From Tepidaquicella sp964564635 (GTDB lineage Bacteria > Bacteroidota > Ignavibacteria > Tepidaquicellales > Tepidaquicellaceae), in contig CAZMAR010000001.1 of assembly GCA_964564635.1 (NCBI GenBank), positions 1,020,431 to 1,084,430 of the forward strand: a stretch of DNA of 64,000 bases. The letters are read 5' to 3'. Position numbers and translations under genes: made by a program. Positions 1-8,850 of the stretch are shown here, piece after piece. A model generated the notes under the pieces. That model was not told where the DNA came from. It ran no database searches and saw nothing but the letters and a program-made list of their open reading frames with translations. Within the stretch, counting starts at the first letter, position 1; each line of letters opens with the position of its first letter.

Positions 1-543
1 ATTAATATATTTTGTCCCGAGACTTTCTGCAGAGTCCTCTATTATTTTTATATTTAAATCATTGCAAAATTCTACCAGATCCCTGAAATCAACAGCATTA
101 CCAAATATATGAACCGGAATAATTGCTTTTATTTTTCTACCGGTTATTTTATTAACAGTAAATCCTGATTCATATTTCGTTTCTCTTTTTAAAAAATCAA
201 TTACTTTTTCTATATCAATATTACAAAAATCGTCACAATCCATAAATACGGGAAAAGCATTTAAATACTTAACTGCATTAGCAGTAGCAATAAAAGTTAA
301 AGCAGGTACCAACACTTCATCATTATCTGAGACACCCACCAATTTTAAAGATAGCATTAAAGCAGAGGTACAATTAACACAAGCAACAGCAAATTTCGAC
401 CCGGTATATTCGGATATTTTTGACTCAAATAAATCAACATACTTACCAGCAGAAGAAACCCACTCCGTATCAAGGCATTCTTTTATATATTTCCACTCAT
501 TACCACAAATGTGTGGCACCGATAACGGAATATAATCAGACAT
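1..543 (-). CDS. legC: LegC-type PLP aminotransferase (3' end outside window)
   Basis: The frame is open from an ATG at 543 to the window edge (181 codons); its end lies beyond position 1. The protein is a DegT/DnrJ/EryC1 (fold type I, PLP) sugar aminotransferase. The N-terminus IPLSVPHICGNEWKYIKEC and the segment TEWVSSAGKYVDLFE are typical of the LegC branch, which adds the 4-amino group to the keto-sugar made by LegB. The EDSAESLGTKY segment, which precedes the PLP-lysine region, is visible; the Schiff-base lysine itself would lie outside. It overlaps the upstream legB by 8 bp, so the two are translationally coupled. The remaining legionaminic-acid genes (LegG, LegI, LegF types) would be expected just left of the window, but that is inference. 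Confidence 0.88.
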   Translation of the reverse strand, partial: MSDYIPLSVPHICGNEWKYIKECLDTEWVSSAGKYVDLFESKISEYTGSKFAVACVNCTSALMLSLKLVGVSDNDEVLVPALTFIATANAVKYLNAFPVFMDCDDFCNIDIEKVIDFLKRETKYESGFTVNKITGRKIKAIIPVHIFGNAVDFRDLVEFCNDLNIKIIEDSAESLGTKYIN

Positions 544-1507
544 TATAAATTTCTGTTTTATAAATTGACAAATTTTCTTTACACCAGTTAATAGTTTTTA
601 ACAATCCTTCTTTTAAGTTAAATTTCGGTTTCCATTTAGTATTATTAATTAATTTTGAATTATCACATCTTAGTCTTTCGACTTCACTTTTTTCAGGTCT
701 TTTTCTTTTTTCTGAGATAACTAACTTAATGTTTTTACCAATCAACTTAGATATTTTAAAGGCAAGTTGTTTAACTGAAACCTCTGTATTTGTCCCAATA
801 TTAACAACTTCACCTATAAACTTATCGGATTTATATATTTCGTAAAAACCCCTTATCGTATCTTCGATAAAAGTAAAATCTCTTGTTGGCTCTATATTCC
901 CCGCTTTAATTATTTTCTTTCCTGAAAGAATTTGAGTAATTAAAGTGGGAATTATTGCTCTTGCTGATTGACGTGGACCGTAAGTGTTAAATGGTCTAAC
1001 AATTTTAACAGGAAGATTAAATGAAAGAAAATAACTTAGAGCAAGCTGGTCTGCAGCAATTTTAGACGCTGAATAAGGTGATTGACCTACGGATGGATGG
1101 TTTTCATCTATCGGTACATATTGTGCTGTTCCATAAGTTTCACTTGTTGAGGTAATTAAAATATTTTCTAACTTTAATTGTTTTGCAGCCTCAAGTACAT
1201 TATAAGTTCCTATAACATTTGTTTTAATATAAGCTAAAGGTGAAATATAAGAATACGGGATACCAATCAGAGCAGCCAGATGAAAAACTGCCTTACACCC
1301 TTTCATAGCACTATAAACAGAATCATAATCTCTCACATCTCCTGTAATTATTTCAATATCTTTCAGGCATTCAGAATAATCGAGCCACCCCCATTTATTA
1401 AATGAATTATATCTAAGAAAAGCCACAATCTGAAAACCCTTTTTAACAAGAAATTCAGTTAAATGACTGCCAATAAATCCCCCAGCTCCGGTTACTAAAA
1501 TTTTCAT
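536..1507 (-). CDS. legB: LegB-like NAD-dependent 4,6-dehydratase (extended SDR)
   Basis: This 323-residue extended short-chain dehydrogenase has the NAD(P) motif TGAGGFIGSHL at the N-terminus, a LIGIPYSYISPLAYIKTN segment characteristic of the LegB group, a Ser-Thr-Ser/YxxxK active site (STSETYG followed by YSASK) and RPFNTYGPRQ. LegB removes water from a nucleotide-linked N-acetylglucosamine to give the 4-keto-6-deoxy sugar used by LegC, the first committed step toward legionaminic acid. It is cytoplasmic. It starts 1 bp after the stop of the upstream glycosyltransferase and overlaps legC. A pseudaminic-type PglF/FlaA1 dehydratase is less likely because those enzymes are longer or have a different active-site signature. 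Confidence 0.9.
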   Translation of the reverse strand: MKILVTGAGGFIGSHLTEFLVKKGFQIVAFLRYNSFNKWGWLDYSECLKDIEIITGDVRDYDSVYSAMKGCKAVFHLAALIGIPYSYISPLAYIKTNVIGTYNVLEAAKQLKLENILITSTSETYGTAQYVPIDENHPSVGQSPYSASKIAADQLALSYFLSFNLPVKIVRPFNTYGPRQSARAIIPTLITQILSGKKIIKAGNIEPTRDFTFIEDTIRGFYEIYKSDKFIGEVVNIGTNTEVSVKQLAFKISKLIGKNIKLVISEKRKRPEKSEVERLRCDNSKLINNTKWKPKFNLKEGLLKTINWCKENLSIYKTEIYNV

Positions 1508-1508
1508 A

Positions 1509-2726
1509 TTACTTTTTTAATTTTTCTGCTCTTTCAAATAAATTTAAATAATATTCTGCTACTCTATCTATTGTATGTTCCTTCCTGACATACTTATATG
1601 CAAACTCACCCATTTCTCTGCATAATGTTCTATTTAAATACAATGTTTCTATTGCTTTTATTAATTCTGATTTATTTAGATTAATTAATATTCCATTTTT
1701 CTCATTAATAAACATTCGAGTATCTCCGACATCAGAAGCAACAATAGCATTTCCGCAAGCCATCGCCTCTAAAACACTTTGAGAAGGATAATTGTTAGTT
1801 TCCTGTATAGATACAAATACAGAGGTATCACTTAATATTTCAGGTGGATTGGGATGAAAACCATGGAAAATAATATTTTTAGAATTTATCATTCTACATC
1901 TTTCACTTATGGTTTGAGATAATCTTCCTTCCCCCATAATATGAAACATAATATCAGGATATTTCTTGCTCAGCTCTATCGCAGCCTCCAAAAATAAAAT
2001 TGGATTTTTTCTCTGTTCAAGTCTTCCGGAAAATGCAACCTGAAATTTTGTTTTATTACCATAATTACATTTCGAATAATCAGAAAAAGAACAAGGAGCA
2101 ATTGAAACTCTATCATTATCAATATTTATTCCCCTACTTCTAACTCCGTTTAGAATAAATGGATTTAAAAAGTCAAGTAGATCAGATTTCAGCATTGCAA
2201 GGTTATAGGAACTGTATTTTCTATACCATAAATCTTTTTCATTCACCACATCAGTAAACCAGCTATCCATATTAGAAAATATAATTGATTTTTTATAATT
2301 ACCATTGTAATAAAAATATAGTGGTAAAATACCGGATGCTACTCCTAAAAATACTTTTATATTCTTCTGTTCAGTTATTCTATGAATTTCCCTGAATAAA
2401 TTTTTTTGAAAAAAATAGTTTTTCTGTAGTTTATAAAACTTTCTAAAAAAAGATAACTTCTTTTCACTTATATTAGCTTTAATAACTTTTGATGTGATTA
2501 AAATTCTTGAATTTTTCTTTTCTTCCGGACCAATATAAAATACATTATCAAATTTGAAATCAGGATATATTTCTTTAATCCTATTGTATAAACTATAACT
2601 TATGAAATAATATACTTTATCTGGGTATTTTTCATATAAATACTTAAAAAGATTTGTAAATCTTCTTTCTGCACCTCCAAAAATCCCAATAGTATTTATT
2701 ATAATGGCAACTTTACTTTTCAACAT
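1509..2726 (-). CDS. Glycosyltransferase family 4
   Basis: This 405-residue protein has a GT-B layout. The N-terminal Rossmann half begins with KVAIIINTIGIFGGAERR, the nucleotide-sugar-independent acceptor half with the GGAER loop of GT4 enzymes. The C-terminal half has FSGRLEQRKNP and the donor-binding E-x7-E stretch around SVLEAMACGNAIVASDVGD. It is expected to act at the cytoplasmic face of the inner membrane, adding one sugar to the lipid-linked repeat unit. Donor and acceptor cannot be read from sequence. It sits directly upstream of legB in the operon. Confidence 0.85.
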   Translation of the reverse strand: MLKSKVAIIINTIGIFGGAERRFTNLFKYLYEKYPDKVYYFISYSLYNRIKEIYPDFKFDNVFYIGPEEKKNSRILITSKVIKANISEKKLSFFRKFYKLQKNYFFQKNLFREIHRITEQKNIKVFLGVASGILPLYFYYNGNYKKSIIFSNMDSWFTDVVNEKDLWYRKYSSYNLAMLKSDLLDFLNPFILNGVRSRGINIDNDRVSIAPCSFSDYSKCNYGNKTKFQVAFSGRLEQRKNPILFLEAAIELSKKYPDIMFHIMGEGRLSQTISERCRMINSKNIIFHGFHPNPPEILSDTSVFVSIQETNNYPSQSVLEAMACGNAIVASDVGDTRMFINEKNGILINLNKSELIKAIETLYLNRTLCREMGEFAYKYVRKEHTIDRVAEYYLNLFERAEKLKK

Positions 2727-2734
2727 TTTATTTT

Positions 2735-2854
2735 CTAATTAAAAAAAACTGCCTGTTTCCCGGCTCTTACTTTATTATATTTTTTAGCAAGTTTATTATT
2801 ATAATGTTTGAAATCAGCTTCATTAAATATTGAATATTTCAAACTAAACTTCAT
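2735..2854 (-). CDS. Possible 39-residue small protein
   Basis: An ATG at 2854 opens a 39-codon frame ending with TAG at 2735, filling most of the 136-bp gap between the GT-C-like gene and the downstream glycosyltransferase. The product is basic and ends in KVRAGKQAVFFN. I recognise no family and see no clear ribosome binding site. It could be the remnant of a lost glycosyltransferase, an expressed small protein, or chance. Confidence 0.22.
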   Translation of the reverse strand: MKFSLKYSIFNEADFKHYNNKLAKKYNKVRAGKQAVFFN

Positions 2855-2862
2855 ATTATCAA

Positions 2863-4623
2863 TTACTTAATAGTTTTTAATAAATAAAAATCTCCTATCT
2901 TAAGTATTAAATTATAATCAATATTATTATCATTTAATTTTTTAAATTCCTTATCTGGTGAATACAAGAATGTTTCACGAGATATTATCACATATTTATT
3001 AACATTAATACTAACAAATTCTTTTATTTTATTTATTTCATAAACTTTATTATCAAAGTGAAATTTTGTTAAATAGGGTGACTCTGAAAAAATTAAATCA
3101 TCTTTAAAAATTATTTTTTTTATTTCCTCATAAAAGAATTTTTGGGAATTATCTACTTCAATTTTCGAAAATAATCTACTTTTAAAACCATCCATATCAA
3201 ATTGCACTCCATCATTATAACCAATATATGCATATATTAAATTTGTTGAAAACCCCCAAAATAAAAAAAATAATAAAAATATTTTTAATATCCCATCTTT
3301 TAAATTTATAATATTAAATATTTTTAAATTATTATATTCAAAATACAGCGAATAGATCCACCTCACAAAAAGAATTGAAAGAGGAACCAGTCCCATAAAC
3401 AAATGTCGGTAAGTAGTAAAATTAAAGAAAAAAATCCAATAAGTAATAATAATAAATGATAGTAAATATATAATCTTATCAAAACTACTTTTGATGTAGT
3501 ATAATGAAAAATAACATATAATAATAAAAAGTATTAGTGGAAAAAATCTATTAAATAATTGAATTTTATCCAAAGCAAATTCTAAACCTTCCCTAGAATG
3601 ATAGGAGACTAAAAATCCAAAATATGAGCGTAATGTTTTTAAGAATAAATTATAATCAAATATTAAAACAGGTATAAGTCGTATAGTAAAAATTATACAA
3701 GTAAAAATTAAGGTAAACAAAAATAATTTCAAAAATCTAAAATCTTTTATTAATAAATAAGATATTAGAAGTAATAAAAATATTATCACAATTAATTGAA
3801 ATTTTGTATGAATTGCTACAGCGAGAAGAATTGAAGATAAATATATAGAATTTTTATTTGTAAAAAAATAAAAAGCTAAAATCATCAGAGAAATGGCCAA
3901 TGGTTCACCAAAAAATGATGTCATAACAAAACCGAAACCAGGTTGAATAGAGATAAATAAAATACTAAAAAATGCAATTTTGTTATTATAATTCTTTTTT
4001 AAAACATAATATATTATAATTAAAGATAATGTAGATAATAATGAAGATAATAACTTTACCCCAAAATAATTAAAAATTTGAAAAAATTTTAACAATGGTA
4101 TTAAACAATAATATGGAAGCATAGAAATACAATCCACTCTATCAATCTCTTCATTAAATGTAGAATATGGGAAGAGATTGTTAATAAAATTTTTCCCCCA
4201 ATGAATATACCAGGCTTCATCATATCCTAAATCATAATTGGAAATTCCAATATACATCAAAACAATATAATATATAAAAAACAAAACTACTAAAATTCTG
4301 AAATTTATTAATAATATAATTTTATTAATTAATTTTAATACATATTCTAAAACTTTTTTAATTTTTTCATTTCTTCTTAAAAGAAAAAAAATTAAAAGCA
4401 ATGGAAATATTACAAATAAAATTAGAGACATTTTCTCGATATAACCCTGAAAATTATTAGGATTATTTATTTTAATATTTAGTAATTTAATAATAAATTT
4501 AATTAAACAACATTTTGAAATAATATAAAGAAAACCCGACGCAAATAATATTAACAATACATAAAATAAATTCTTTTTATTTCTAATGTTAGAAAATTTC
4601 CAAAAATTAATTATTTTTAACAT
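2863..4623 (-). CDS. Polytopic GT-C type glycosyltransferase-like membrane protein
   Basis: This 586-residue protein has roughly a dozen hydrophobic segments. Two N-terminal segments come first, and after a segment near residue 115 the first large loop carries YDEAWYIHWGKNF. Acidic residues (DE) at this place are typical of GT-C enzymes such as the PMT/ArnT/PglB relatives that use polyprenyl-phosphate sugars on the periplasmic side. A short soluble C-terminal tail follows the last membrane helix. Very AT-rich codon use and a 240-bp upstream gap separate it slightly from the rest of the operon. Its role may be adding a side sugar to the repeat unit after flipping. An uncharacterised polymerase role cannot be excluded. 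Confidence 0.6.
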   Translation of the reverse strand: MLKIINFWKFSNIRNKKNLFYVLLILFASGFLYIISKCCLIKFIIKLLNIKINNPNNFQGYIEKMSLILFVIFPLLLIFFLLRRNEKIKKVLEYVLKLINKIILLINFRILVVLFFIYYIVLMYIGISNYDLGYDEAWYIHWGKNFINNLFPYSTFNEEIDRVDCISMLPYYCLIPLLKFFQIFNYFGVKLLSSLLSTLSLIIIYYVLKKNYNNKIAFFSILFISIQPGFGFVMTSFFGEPLAISLMILAFYFFTNKNSIYLSSILLAVAIHTKFQLIVIIFLLLLISYLLIKDFRFLKLFLFTLIFTCIIFTIRLIPVLIFDYNLFLKTLRSYFGFLVSYHSREGLEFALDKIQLFNRFFPLILFIIICYFSLYYIKSSFDKIIYLLSFIIITYWIFFFNFTTYRHLFMGLVPLSILFVRWIYSLYFEYNNLKIFNIINLKDGILKIFLLFFLFWGFSTNLIYAYIGYNDGVQFDMDGFKSRLFSKIEVDNSQKFFYEEIKKIIFKDDLIFSESPYLTKFHFDNKVYEINKIKEFVSINVNKYVIISRETFLYSPDKEFKKLNDNNIDYNLILKIGDFYLLKTIK

Positions 4624-4865
4624 AATTTTTTAGCAAAGATAATTTGTGAGGTAAGTAAAACATTTAAATAAGTCGAATCCTTAGAAAATAAAAATTGATA
4701 AAACTGGTTTCAAATAAAAATCTAAAATGTATAAATTATCTATATATATTAATTTTCAATTTTAAGCAAAAGATAATCAAAAATTTACTTATCATATTAA
4801 CTGAAAAAATTATCTTATCTCATCTCTTCCTTCTGAATTTGATTCCGTATTCTTATAACAGGAAT

Positions 4866-6320
4866 TTATTTGTTCAACAATGTACTAGTATTTGATCTAT
4901 AATCATTACAATAATATTCCCTCGAAAGTCCATATAACATACCCAATAAAGAGTAGAGATTAAAAGTTCCCAATGGATTTAAAAAATCACTAAAATTACC
5001 CAACCCTACAATAAACCTAAAAATTATTACTGATATTAAATAAATTAATATGATTATTTTAATTGGATTCCTTCGTAATAATACCTCAAGGTCTTTTCTT
5101 ATTATCTTGATTAATGTAATAACATATTTCATAAGGATAAAAATAATAGGTATAAGTATTGACACACCAACTATTCCAAAATGCATAAACGCACCATACA
5201 GTGGTACCTCTGCCCCCGCATCAAGAGCCATAGCGAAAGTATCGCCCATTTGTTTTGCAAAAACCACATCACTCCATAGCATTGTCACAGCTCCAATACC
5301 AAAAAGCCTGTGCTCTTTAAAAATTTGAAATACATATTTCATATCCCCTTCACCTGCAACTCTATAATCCTTTTCAGCACCGGGGCTTTCCGCTGGTAAT
5401 ATTTGGTATGCAATGTCTTCATAAGTTTTTTGTACAAATTCTGTGTATTCGGGAAAAATTACTGATAATAAAATATACACAAGAATTGCAGGGAAAATTA
5501 TTTTAAATACAGCAACTGTTTTTGATAATTTAAATAAATATGAAATGAATAATATTATAAGTAAAGGGAAAGCAATAATGTTAATTAAATCCCTTCTGGT
5601 TAATGTAATTAAAATTGTGATAGCCATCAATATTGCTGAATAGTAAATTACATACCTACTAATTTTTATTTTGATATCAACTTTTTTTCTTAAATAATAT
5701 ATTATAATACCAAAATACAGCATCCAATCCATTAATCCATAACTTAACATTGCTTTCCTCATAATACCGGTTCCGCCAAATCTTTCAAACTCCATCACAG
5801 GAATAATCTCAATACCTGTTGTTAAAGTAATTAAATACAGGGTTAAAAATACAAATGAAACAAAAACAAGTAATTTAAAAAATGTTTCTATACTTCTTTG
5901 TGCAAAGAAATATACTATGTACATAGCAGGATAAGCCATTATGAAGAGTCTGTTTTTTTGTAGGAAGAAAATAAAATTTTCTCTACCATAATAAATAGGA
6001 ATAATCAAGCCATAAACGAAAACGAAATAAAACCCAACAAATATCAGATATCTGAAAACTTTTCTGAAATTTTCATCTTTGCTTAAAATAGGTGCTTTAT
6101 TTTTTACAGATAAAAATATAACCAACATTAAGAAGAAGAAAACATCAGAAGCATTTAGTTTCCCAACCAATTTTGAAAGAAGATAATTTTCAAAAATTCC
6201 ACCTGGATCGAAAGAAAAAATGAAAAATAACCAGAAAAAGAAATCCGGTTTCCAATGTGCCAGTAAAAAAATCAAAAAAATTAAACCAAAGAGAATTAAT
6301 ATTGAGGAAAGAAGACTCAT
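4866..6320 (-). CDS. O-antigen ligase/polymerase family membrane protein (Wzy/WaaL-like)
   Basis: The 484 residues are mostly hydrophobic, with about 10-12 predicted membrane helices and one large periplasmic loop around residues 290-370 containing GEGDMKYVFQIFKEHRLFGIG. The motif 'gxGxgs' after a short periplasmic helix is typical of O-antigen ligase (PF04932) and Wzy proteins. Its start ATG overlaps the flippase stop by 4 bp (ATGA), so polymerisation and flipping genes are coupled. In this locus a Wzy polymerase role is more likely than WaaL ligase, because the gene lies inside the repeat-unit operon, but sequence does not separate the two. Confidence 0.75.
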   Translation of the reverse strand: MSLLSSILILFGLIFLIFLLAHWKPDFFFWLFFIFSFDPGGIFENYLLSKLVGKLNASDVFFFLMLVIFLSVKNKAPILSKDENFRKVFRYLIFVGFYFVFVYGLIIPIYYGRENFIFFLQKNRLFIMAYPAMYIVYFFAQRSIETFFKLLVFVSFVFLTLYLITLTTGIEIIPVMEFERFGGTGIMRKAMLSYGLMDWMLYFGIIIYYLRKKVDIKIKISRYVIYYSAILMAITILITLTRRDLINIIAFPLLIILFISYLFKLSKTVAVFKIIFPAILVYILLSVIFPEYTEFVQKTYEDIAYQILPAESPGAEKDYRVAGEGDMKYVFQIFKEHRLFGIGAVTMLWSDVVFAKQMGDTFAMALDAGAEVPLYGAFMHFGIVGVSILIPIIFILMKYVITLIKIIRKDLEVLLRRNPIKIIILIYLISVIIFRFIVGLGNFSDFLNPLGTFNLYSLLGMLYGLSREYYCNDYRSNTSTLLNK

Positions 6321-7789
6321 TTACCTTTTCCGGGTATTAATTTAACTAATACTTCTTTAAATAGAGAATATCTTACAAAACCAATTAAAAAAGGGACTGC
6401 ACTTAAAAAAGCAAAAAGAAGTATTTTAAAGATAAGATGAATTCTTATTGAATAATTTATTTCCATAAAAGGGATTAAGGAAATTAAAACAAAAAATATT
6501 AGAATCGTAGTTAAACTTTTTCCTACCTGATAATTTACTTTAAAATATTTTTGAGATATAGTATAAATGTAAACCAGAGATACTATTGAAGTTATTAAAG
6601 TAGCAATTGCAGAACCAAAATAAGAGTAAGCGGGAATTAAAAGCAAATTCAGAGCCACATTAATAAATGCAGAAATGAATACAATTATTGTAAAATAAAA
6701 TGTTTTTTCACTTATAGAAATTCCCACTCCGATTGTCTCCTTGATTTGCGTAATAATCATAGTAAAAAGTAAAATTGGAATGACGGTAATTCCCGGTAAA
6801 TATGCTTTTGTAGTAACCACTGACACAATCTCATAAGCGAATATTGATAAAAATGAAGTAATAAATAAAGCTACTATAGTAAATAATTTCACCATATCCC
6901 TGATAGCTTTTTTGCTCTCAGGCTTATTAGAATCTTCTTCTTTATTATATACTTCAAAAAATAAGACTCCGGCACTCATTTGAACAGCCATAGTTAAAAG
7001 ACCAAGCGGTTGAGAAAAGGTTGACCCTATAGAATAGTATCCAACCTGTAATGCATCCTGATATTTTAGTAATAAAATTCTATCAGAAAGGGAATATATC
7101 CATACAGCCAGACCAGCAATAGCAAGAGGATATCCATATTTCAGTAACTTTTTAGCCCAATGAAAACTAAACTTATAAGTATATTTTTTTCTCGTATAGA
7201 ACAAAAAAGAAAATATTATAACTATAAAACCACTAATAAGGCTGGCTATCTGTGCACCGTAAACTCCCCATTTAAGATTCACTACAAGTAAAATACCAAG
7301 TGTTAAATTTCCAAGAGTCTTGATTATTGTTAATAAATTATATCGCCAGGGTTTTCTATAGAATCTATAAATATGTTCCTGCTCACTTGTCAACATATTC
7401 ACAGGGATTAACATACAGGAAGTAGACACCACATTTGTATAGGAATCAGAATCAAATAAATAAAGAGAAATTTCTCTTGAAAAAAAAGAAAGTATAATAC
7501 AGGGGAATACTGTAAATAGCCTGAAAGTAAAAGTAGTAAATAAAATTTTTCCTCTTTCTTCTTGCTCCTTAGGTTGAAAAAAATAAAACCAGGAAGCAGT
7601 ATCAAGACCAAGGTTAAAAAATGCAGAAACAAAGAGAATAAAAGATCCAAGTGACTCAAGCACACCATAATCAGAAGGAGTTAAAGCACGAGTATAAAAT
7701 GGAAGAAGAAAAAAGCCAATAAATTTTTTAATCCCCCTTCCTAATCCATAAGCTATCGTATCCTTAGTAAAATCTTTAAGTATTTTCAA
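6317..7789 (-). CDS. Wzx-like oligosaccharide flippase (MOP superfamily)
   Basis: This 490-residue, 12-14 helix polysaccharide transport protein begins with KDFTKDTIAYGLGRGIKKF and continues with LLPFYTRALTPSDYGVLE, the usual amphipathic start of Wzx/RfbX flippases. It moves the undecaprenyl-linked repeat unit to the periplasmic side. The start codon is TTG at 7789 within a TTGA overlap with the upstream glycosyltransferase stop. No ATG occurs nearby, so translational coupling probably drives initiation. Neighbours on both sides are repeat-unit genes. Confidence 0.9.
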   Translation of the reverse strand: MKILKDFTKDTIAYGLGRGIKKFIGFFLLPFYTRALTPSDYGVLESLGSFILFVSAFFNLGLDTASWFYFFQPKEQEERGKILFTTFTFRLFTVFPCIILSFFSREISLYLFDSDSYTNVVSTSCMLIPVNMLTSEQEHIYRFYRKPWRYNLLTIIKTLGNLTLGILLVVNLKWGVYGAQIASLISGFIVIIFSFLFYTRKKYTYKFSFHWAKKLLKYGYPLAIAGLAVWIYSLSDRILLLKYQDALQVGYYSIGSTFSQPLGLLTMAVQMSAGVLFFEVYNKEEDSNKPESKKAIRDMVKLFTIVALFITSFLSIFAYEIVSVVTTKAYLPGITVIPILLFTMIITQIKETIGVGISISEKTFYFTIIVFISAFINVALNLLLIPAYSYFGSAIATLITSIVSLVYIYTISQKYFKVNYQVGKSLTTILIFFVLISLIPFMEINYSIRIHLIFKILLFAFLSAVPFLIGFVRYSLFKEVLVKLIPGKGK

Positions 7790-8850
7790 TATCGTTCCTC
7801 AATTTTAGAAATAATATACCTTGCAACATTTTCGGGAGAATGATATTTGATGGCATATTCTTTTGATTTTCTTCCTATTTCCTCTATTTGTTGAGGATTT
7901 TTCAAAATATTCTCTAAAACATCATACAATGTATCAGGATTGGCATTATAAATAGGGCATTCATCTTTTATTTTTTCCCATATATCGGGACGTATATAAC
8001 AAACTACCGGTTTTTCAAGATACATGGATTCAACTGATAATATGCCATAAGATCCTACTAACATTTGATCGATTATAAGATCACATTCAGTAATTTTCTG
8101 ATAAAGTTCCTGTCTGTATAAATTTTGGAAAATAACAAATTCAAAATCAAACTTATTTTTTAGCTGGTTGATGACATTAAAAATATACCTTGTTCCTTTA
8201 TAATCTTCATTTGATGGAGCATGAGCAATCGTAAATTTCTTGTTCTTCGACATATTTGAATTAAGAAAAAATTTTTTTCTGATATCCCTGACAGGAAAAA
8301 GTATGGGAAAATAATTTGGTTGAAAATAACCCGCACATTCATCATGACTGAAAATATACTCAAAGTTTTTCTTTAACTTTTCAAGTTTACTATATTTATC
8401 TGGCAAACGGCATCCTGTTAAATGTTTATACGATTCAGGGCAATTAGAGCAGGGATTCCATTTAAACTTTTTTACCAAATCCGGTAATCTTACATCACAG
8501 CCAGTAAAAACAACCGCTACCTTTTTACCAATTCTGGTTAATAATTTGATATCTTTAAAGTGGCTTAACAAATACCCTTCGCTACCTTGAAGAAAAATAA
8601 AATATTTGTATTTCATTATCCATTTTAAAATAAACATAAAAGATTGAAAATAGCGGATGAATTTAAATCTTGACCAATTAATACGATGCACTAAATAATT
8701 ATCATTGTCAAAATAATTGTACTTATGCATGGTTTTTTCCGAAGAAAAAAAATCAGCTTTAAAACCCAGTTTTTCAAAACCTTCTTTCAATGCAAGCCCA
8801 ACACCTGCAATATTATTAAGACCGATAAAAACTCGTTTACTCATATTCAT
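7786..8850 (-). CDS. Glycosyltransferase, GT-B/GT4-like, with a cysteine cluster
   Basis: The 354-residue protein starts with RVFIGLNNIAGVGLALKEGF, a glycine-rich GT-B acceptor-side loop. Its C-terminal half has SNEDYKGTRYI and YGILSVESMYLEKPVVCYI, with the conserved glutamate of the donor site. Unusual is a central cysteine group, FTGCDVRLPD followed by WNPCSNCPESYKHLTGC, which resembles a structural metal site seen in some surface-polysaccharide glycosyltransferases. It overlaps fdtB by 14 bp upstream and the flippase by 4 bp downstream. Substrate unknown. Confidence 0.75.
   Translation of the reverse strand: MNMSKRVFIGLNNIAGVGLALKEGFEKLGFKADFFSSEKTMHKYNYFDNDNYLVHRINWSRFKFIRYFQSFMFILKWIMKYKYFIFLQGSEGYLLSHFKDIKLLTRIGKKVAVVFTGCDVRLPDLVKKFKWNPCSNCPESYKHLTGCRLPDKYSKLEKLKKNFEYIFSHDECAGYFQPNYFPILFPVRDIRKKFFLNSNMSKNKKFTIAHAPSNEDYKGTRYIFNVINQLKNKFDFEFVIFQNLYRQELYQKITECDLIIDQMLVGSYGILSVESMYLEKPVVCYIRPDIWEKIKDECPIYNANPDTLYDVLENILKNPQQIEEIGRKSKEYAIKYHSPENVARYIISKIEERY

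Noticed and set aside
4695..4895. Plus-strand 66-codon frame in the gap before the O-antigen polymerase gene
   Set aside because: Low-complexity I/L/N/K composition of AT-rich spacer DNA, opposite to the operon, with no recognisable domain.
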